This document shows, one piece after another, positions 60,257 through 64,000 of a stretch of 64,000 nt of DNA. The DNA is from Bacillota bacterium. GTDB lineage: Bacteria; Bacillota; Clostridia; Acetivibrionales; DSM-1351. The stretch covers positions 186,001-250,000 of the forward strand of contig JAEYHZ010000008.1 in the NCBI GenBank assembly GCA_023409265.1, in the 5' to 3' direction. The notes below the pieces were generated by a model. That model ran no database searches and was not told the origin of the DNA. It was given only the letters and a program-made list of their open reading frames with translations. Made by a program: the position numbers and the translations under genes. Position 1 is the first letter of the stretch, and the number at the start of each line of letters is the position of its first letter.

Positions 60257-62284
60257 TCATATCTTAAACATGGCTACTAAAGCCTGTAATTCTTGTGCTC
60301 CCTGTGAATTTTGATCTGCAAGTTTTGTCTCCTGTATGGTTTTTTCAACTATTTCAGTGGTTTTTCCGGCAATATCCTGTACGCCTTTGGCACTCTCGTT
60401 AATTGTTGCCGCAACCTCGTTCATAGCTGTGGAAATACTTGATACTGCAGCATCCAGCTGACCGGCAGCAAGCTCGAATTCCTCCATAAGGTTGTTTATA
60501 AATTCCGCGTCATTATTGTATTGCTCACTTACCCGGGTTAATTTCTCATAGTCTTTCAGTACATTTTTATCCACAAAAGATAAGATTGCTTCAGAATTTT
60601 CCTTCATATGTCCTACCGAGGAGTAAACATTTTTTACTATTCCCTGTATCCCTGCTGCCGTCACTGAGGACTGTTCGGCAAGTTTTCTTATTTCATCTGC
60701 TACCACAGCAAAGCCCTTACCCGCCTCCCCGGCCCGGGCTGCTTCTATTGCTGCATTTAAGGCCAAAAGATTGGTCTGGCTGGTTATAGACAGTATGGTG
60801 TCTGCAAGGACGCTGATCTGTGTAATGGTATTTGATTCCTCAATTGCATTTTCCATTTTTGTTTTTACATCTTCATATATTTCTTTTGCATTCTTAGTAG
60901 ATTCCATGGCATCCTGCCGTAGAGTATTAGCTCTTTGTGTTATTTCGCTTGATTTTTCAGCGCCGCCTTTTACTCTGTCTGCAATAGCACTTACGCTTGC
61001 ATCTATTTCCTCAGTAGTAGCAGTAATCTCCTCTGAAGAAGCCGCTGTTTCCTCCATACCTGCAGATAGCTGCTGAGTAGTGGCCGAATTGTCATGTGCG
61101 TTTTCCTGAATGTTATTTGACAGCTTTTCCATACTCTCGGCATTTTCCATAATTACCTGAGAAACGTCCTGCAGTTTTCCTGCCATTTCTCTCAGCACCT
61201 GGCGTGTTTTGAACATCGCTCTTGCTATTATTCCTGTTTCATCCTTGTTTTCTGTCAGGTGATTATAGCTTTCATCATATACAAGATCAAGGTCTGCAGT
61301 CTTATTAATAAGTGCTGTAAGCTTGACAATCGGCCTTGAAATTTTAGTTGCAATGAATAATCCCAATCCCAGTGCTAATATCAACAATAGTATGCCGCCG
61401 ATTACTATATACTGAATCATTGTGTTTACGGGAGCCATTATATCACCGATATCCCCCGTTACCACCAGTGTCCAGTTGGTCTCCGGAAGTACACTATACG
61501 CTGCCTGTTTCGTTTTACCCTGATACTGGTATGTGACTACTGCCGGTGCTACCTTCTCACCTCTTTTAACCTGTTCCACAACTCCTTTAATTTGTGTATT
61601 GGTAACAGGATTGCCAATATTTTTTTTGTCGGGGTGATAAATGGTAGTTCCGATTTCATCCACCAGATATGCATAGCTGGATTCAGTATCAAGAATCTTT
61701 GTTTCTGACAGATACTTGACTATGCTGTCGGCAGTTACTGCTGCCCCAGCAAATCCAACCAGTTCTCCATTAACTTTTACCGGGTGTACAAAAATAATTA
61801 CAAATGCTCCTGTAGATTTTGATTTCAATGTTTCACTGATAGCAGGTTCCCCGTTCTTCAACGCTTTTTTTGTGTAATTTCTGTCATTTATATCTGCTCC
61901 AAGCAATTTTATATCACTGTCAGCACAGATTATACCCTTTGCATTAACAATAAAGATATGTTCCATATTTCCTGCATCTTTTACCATTGTCTGGAGTTTA
62001 GGATTGAATTGAGCCTGTATATCAGACATTGGCTCCCCGTTTTTTGATCTGACCAAAATCTCTTCTACTTCCTTCTGCTGGGCAATCAATGCTATGTTTC
62101 TTTGTTCCTTGTCAATCATGGAGCTGATAATGGTTGAGTTTTCCTTATTTATTTCAGTCATTGCAGATTTAGTAATATTACCGATGGTCTGGGTGGATTT
62201 TAGCAGTGCAATTCCTCCCATTACTCCAATAGTGACAATCATCATTGTAATCATAACAATTGAAAGCTTAGCCCTTAATTTCAT
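60257..62284 (-). CDS. Methyl-accepting chemotaxis protein with double Cache sensor
   Basis: A 675-aa chemoreceptor: helix 1 (about 8-28), an extracellular double Cache domain (about 35-285) with GFAGAAVTADSIVKYLSE and YAYLVDEIGTTIYHPDK, helix 2 (about 290-312), HAMP, and the signalling domain with tip QTNLLALNAAIEAARAGEAG. Cache receptors of this type bind amino acids or small organic acids. The ATG at 62284 lies within the end of the PAS-GGDEF-EAL gene (17-nt overlap), with CAGGAGG upstream, so translation is coupled. The Spo0E-like gene follows. Confidence 0.95.
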   Translation of the reverse strand: MKLRAKLSIVMITMMIVTIGVMGGIALLKSTQTIGNITKSAMTEINKENSTIISSMIDKEQRNIALIAQQKEVEEILVRSKNGEPMSDIQAQFNPKLQTMVKDAGNMEHIFIVNAKGIICADSDIKLLGADINDRNYTKKALKNGEPAISETLKSKSTGAFVIIFVHPVKVNGELVGFAGAAVTADSIVKYLSETKILDTESSYAYLVDEIGTTIYHPDKKNIGNPVTNTQIKGVVEQVKRGEKVAPAVVTYQYQGKTKQAAYSVLPETNWTLVVTGDIGDIMAPVNTMIQYIVIGGILLLILALGLGLFIATKISRPIVKLTALINKTADLDLVYDESYNHLTENKDETGIIARAMFKTRQVLREMAGKLQDVSQVIMENAESMEKLSNNIQENAHDNSATTQQLSAGMEETAASSEEITATTEEIDASVSAIADRVKGGAEKSSEITQRANTLRQDAMESTKNAKEIYEDVKTKMENAIEESNTITQISVLADTILSITSQTNLLALNAAIEAARAGEAGKGFAVVADEIRKLAEQSSVTAAGIQGIVKNVYSSVGHMKENSEAILSFVDKNVLKDYEKLTRVSEQYNNDAEFINNLMEEFELAAGQLDAAVSSISTAMNEVAATINESAKGVQDIAGKTTEIVEKTIQETKLADQNSQGAQELQALVAMFKI

Positions 62285-64000
62285 AGTTTAAATCCTCCTG
62301 ATAGTTAATATGAGATGATAGATTTTCTCGAATTTTCTCTATAGTGTCTGCTTCCTGCATAGGTTTGCTGAAGAGGAATCCCTGAATTTTGTGGCATTTA
62401 TGCCTCAACAGATATTCCAGCTGTTCCTGTGTTTCAACACCTTCGGCTATAACACACAAGTCCATGGAGCGCCCAATTTTTACAATCAAATCGGTAAGTG
62501 ATTTATTCTTTTTATTTGTTATGGTATCAACAAAGGACTTGTCTATCTTTAAAGTTGTTATTGGAAGCTGTTTCAGATAATTAAGTGAAGAATAGCCTTT
62601 TCCAAAGTCATCCAGAGCTATTTTTATTCCCTTTGCGCGCATTAGTTTAAGTTTTCCGGCTATCACCTCGTATGATTCCATTAGTATTGATTCTGTTATT
62701 TCAAGTTCTATTTGTTTAGGGTTTAACTGCAGAGCCTCAATTGTATCAATAACCATATTTGCAAAATCGTCCTGCAAAAGCTGGAGCATTGATATATTAA
62801 CAGAGATAGTCAATCCTCTGAAACCCAGACTTTCAAGATTATTCAGGAATTGACAGGCTGTCTTCAGCACCCATTCTCCTATTGGAATTATCAAATGTGT
62901 TGCTTCTGCAACCCCAATGAATTTTTGCGGGGATACAAAGCCCAGTTCAGAGTTCCTCCACCTTATTAACGCCTCAAATCCTGAAATTTTTCCACTTTTC
63001 AGATCCAGCTGCGGTTGATAGAATAACTCAAATTCATTTTTATCCAGAGCTTTTCTTAAATGTTTTTCTATATTCATTCTTTCCGCTATTTCTTCATTCA
63101 TTGGGTCATTATAAAACACAATTCTGTTTTTGCCGCTTTCCTTGGCTTTATAAACTGCAATATCAGCATTTTTTAATAATGAATCAATTTCACTTCCATG
63201 TTGGGGATAAATGGATACCCCGATGCTTACTGTAGTGTAAATGCTGATATTTTCTACTTCGAAATAAGGTTTGAAAGCTTTAAGAATACTTACAGCAAGC
63301 TTTTCCAGGTACTCCTTTCTGTTATATTTTTCAACCAGAACTATAAATTCATCTCCACCCAATCTGTATACAGTTGAATTGTCTATACAGTGTCCAATCA
63401 GTCTCTCACTGATCTTTACCAGCAGGAGATCACCAAACCTGTGACCCATTGTATCGTTAACATACTTGAAATTATCAATATCTATATAAAGAAGAGCATA
63501 TTTTTCTTCACTGTTTTCATGTATAAGGGAATTCAATCTTTCATTAAGCGCAAACCTGTTTTCAAGTCCGGTAAGCTGGTCATGGTACGCCAGGTAATGA
63601 AGCCTGCTTTCATATTCTTTTAGCTCGGTAATATCTGTATGAGAACCTGCCATTTGATATAGTACCCCTTTGTCATCAAAGGAGGCCTTTCCTCTGGCGT
63701 AAATCCATATATACTTTCCGTCCTTCCTTTTGAATCGATATTCACAATGGTAGTAAGGTGTTTTTTGGGTCTGATGATTAATCATTTTTTCTTTGGCAGC
63801 AGCCTTGTCCTCAGGATGAATAAAACATTCCCAACCATGGGCTGCCTCCAGATCATCCTTACTGTAACCTGTAATCTCATGCCATCTGTCGGAGAAGCTT
63901 CTCACTCCGTTTATTTCCTGCCAGATTGCATCATTTGTTGCCTCCGATATGAGTCTGTAGCGTTCTTCACTATCCTGTATCTGCTTTTGGTTAAGCAGAG
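62268..64000 (-). CDS. PAS-GGDEF-EAL signalling protein (N-terminus beyond window)
   Basis: Protein that makes and/or degrades c-di-GMP. The frame is open to the window edge, where LISEATNDAIWQEING belongs to a PAS domain continuing into the ITGYSKDDL segment; the GTG at 63905 is internal, not a start. After PAS/PAC (to about 63600) come GGDEF with the intact site RLGGDEFIVL and EAL with FEALIRW, ITESILMES, DDFGKGYSSLNYL and KIDKSFVD. Both catalytic motifs look complete, so net activity cannot be predicted. The gene overlaps the downstream receptor. Target effectors could include the PilZ protein at 40.8 kb. Confidence 0.95.
   Translation of the reverse strand, partial: LLNQKQIQDSEERYRLISEATNDAIWQEINGVRSFSDRWHEITGYSKDDLEAAHGWECFIHPEDKAAAKEKMINHQTQKTPYYHCEYRFKRKDGKYIWIYARGKASFDDKGVLYQMAGSHTDITELKEYESRLHYLAYHDQLTGLENRFALNERLNSLIHENSEEKYALLYIDIDNFKYVNDTMGHRFGDLLLVKISERLIGHCIDNSTVYRLGGDEFIVLVEKYNRKEYLEKLAVSILKAFKPYFEVENISIYTTVSIGVSIYPQHGSEIDSLLKNADIAVYKAKESGKNRIVFYNDPMNEEIAERMNIEKHLRKALDKNEFELFYQPQLDLKSGKISGFEALIRWRNSELGFVSPQKFIGVAEATHLIIPIGEWVLKTACQFLNNLESLGFRGLTISVNISMLQLLQDDFANMVIDTIEALQLNPKQIELEITESILMESYEVIAGKLKLMRAKGIKIALDDFGKGYSSLNYLKQLPITTLKIDKSFVDTITNKKNKSLTDLIVKIGRSMDLCVIAEGVETQEQLEYLLRHKCHKIQGFLFSKPMQEADTIEKIRENLSSHINYQEDLNYEIKG

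Overview
The window reads as a chromosomal segment of a low-GC, Gram-positive, spore-forming, motile clostridium. It carries small acid-soluble spore protein and Spo0E-type genes, a germination-type amidase, a CheD/CheX/CheB/CheR chemotaxis set, AGGAGG ribosome binding sites and a Firmicute LexA box. A Ruminiclostridium-like anaerobe is my best guess from gene content and arrangement, but no species can be fixed from the sequence alone. No prophage, transposase gene, CRISPR array or rRNA was seen.

Left part (1-13.2 kb): a truncated P-type cation ATPase; a LexA-controlled Y-family polymerase operon with two small paralogous proteins; a BlaI/M56 sensor pair; two tandemly duplicated methyl-accepting chemotaxis proteins; a lipoprotein; and a BadF-type sugar kinase. 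Two 275-bp MITE-like elements in inverted orientation lie at 4.4 and 13.2 kb.

Middle (13.5-38.3 kb): envelope and housekeeping genes. These are a GT4-CsaB fusion, an intracellular GH30, an ABC-F protein, a condensation-fold protein, CwlD, a helical-repeat protein, a GH18-LRR protein, a Val-Asp-Phe-Gly-Cys tRNA cluster with a strong promoter, Hsp33, a cold-shock protein, an SspF-like spore protein, and the ctpA-envC-ftsX-ftsE block. They are followed by a CdaR/PucR regulator, an MFS permease and an MsmX-type sugar-ABC ATPase. Several short repeats and nested mobile elements fill the gaps.

Arginine and carbamoyl phosphate block (38.5-49.3 kb, plus strand): argC-argB, a PilZ gene, then argD-carA-carB-argF and an acetyltransferase. 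The argC and argD promoters are nearly the same sequence, and both are overlaid by ARG-box (ArgR operator) matches. carB has an unusual leader whose ends form an anti-Shine-Dalgarno/Shine-Dalgarno inverted repeat; a second copy precedes the condensation-fold gene at 21 kb. A tandem array of about 112-nt units lies just upstream of argF.

Right part (49.5-64 kb, minus strand): a NIF3 protein, two GNAT acetyltransferases (one behind a riboswitch-like terminator leader), then a complete chemotaxis operon cheY-cheA-cheW-mcp-cheR-cheB-cheD-cheX. Upstream is a signalling operon of PAS-GGDEF-EAL protein, chemoreceptor and Spo0E-like phosphatase, a plausible junction of c-di-GMP, taxis and sporulation control. 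The best candidates for undescribed biology are the carB-type leader, the argF-proximal tandem array, the GNAT leader, and the mobile-element families that share an internal core motif.
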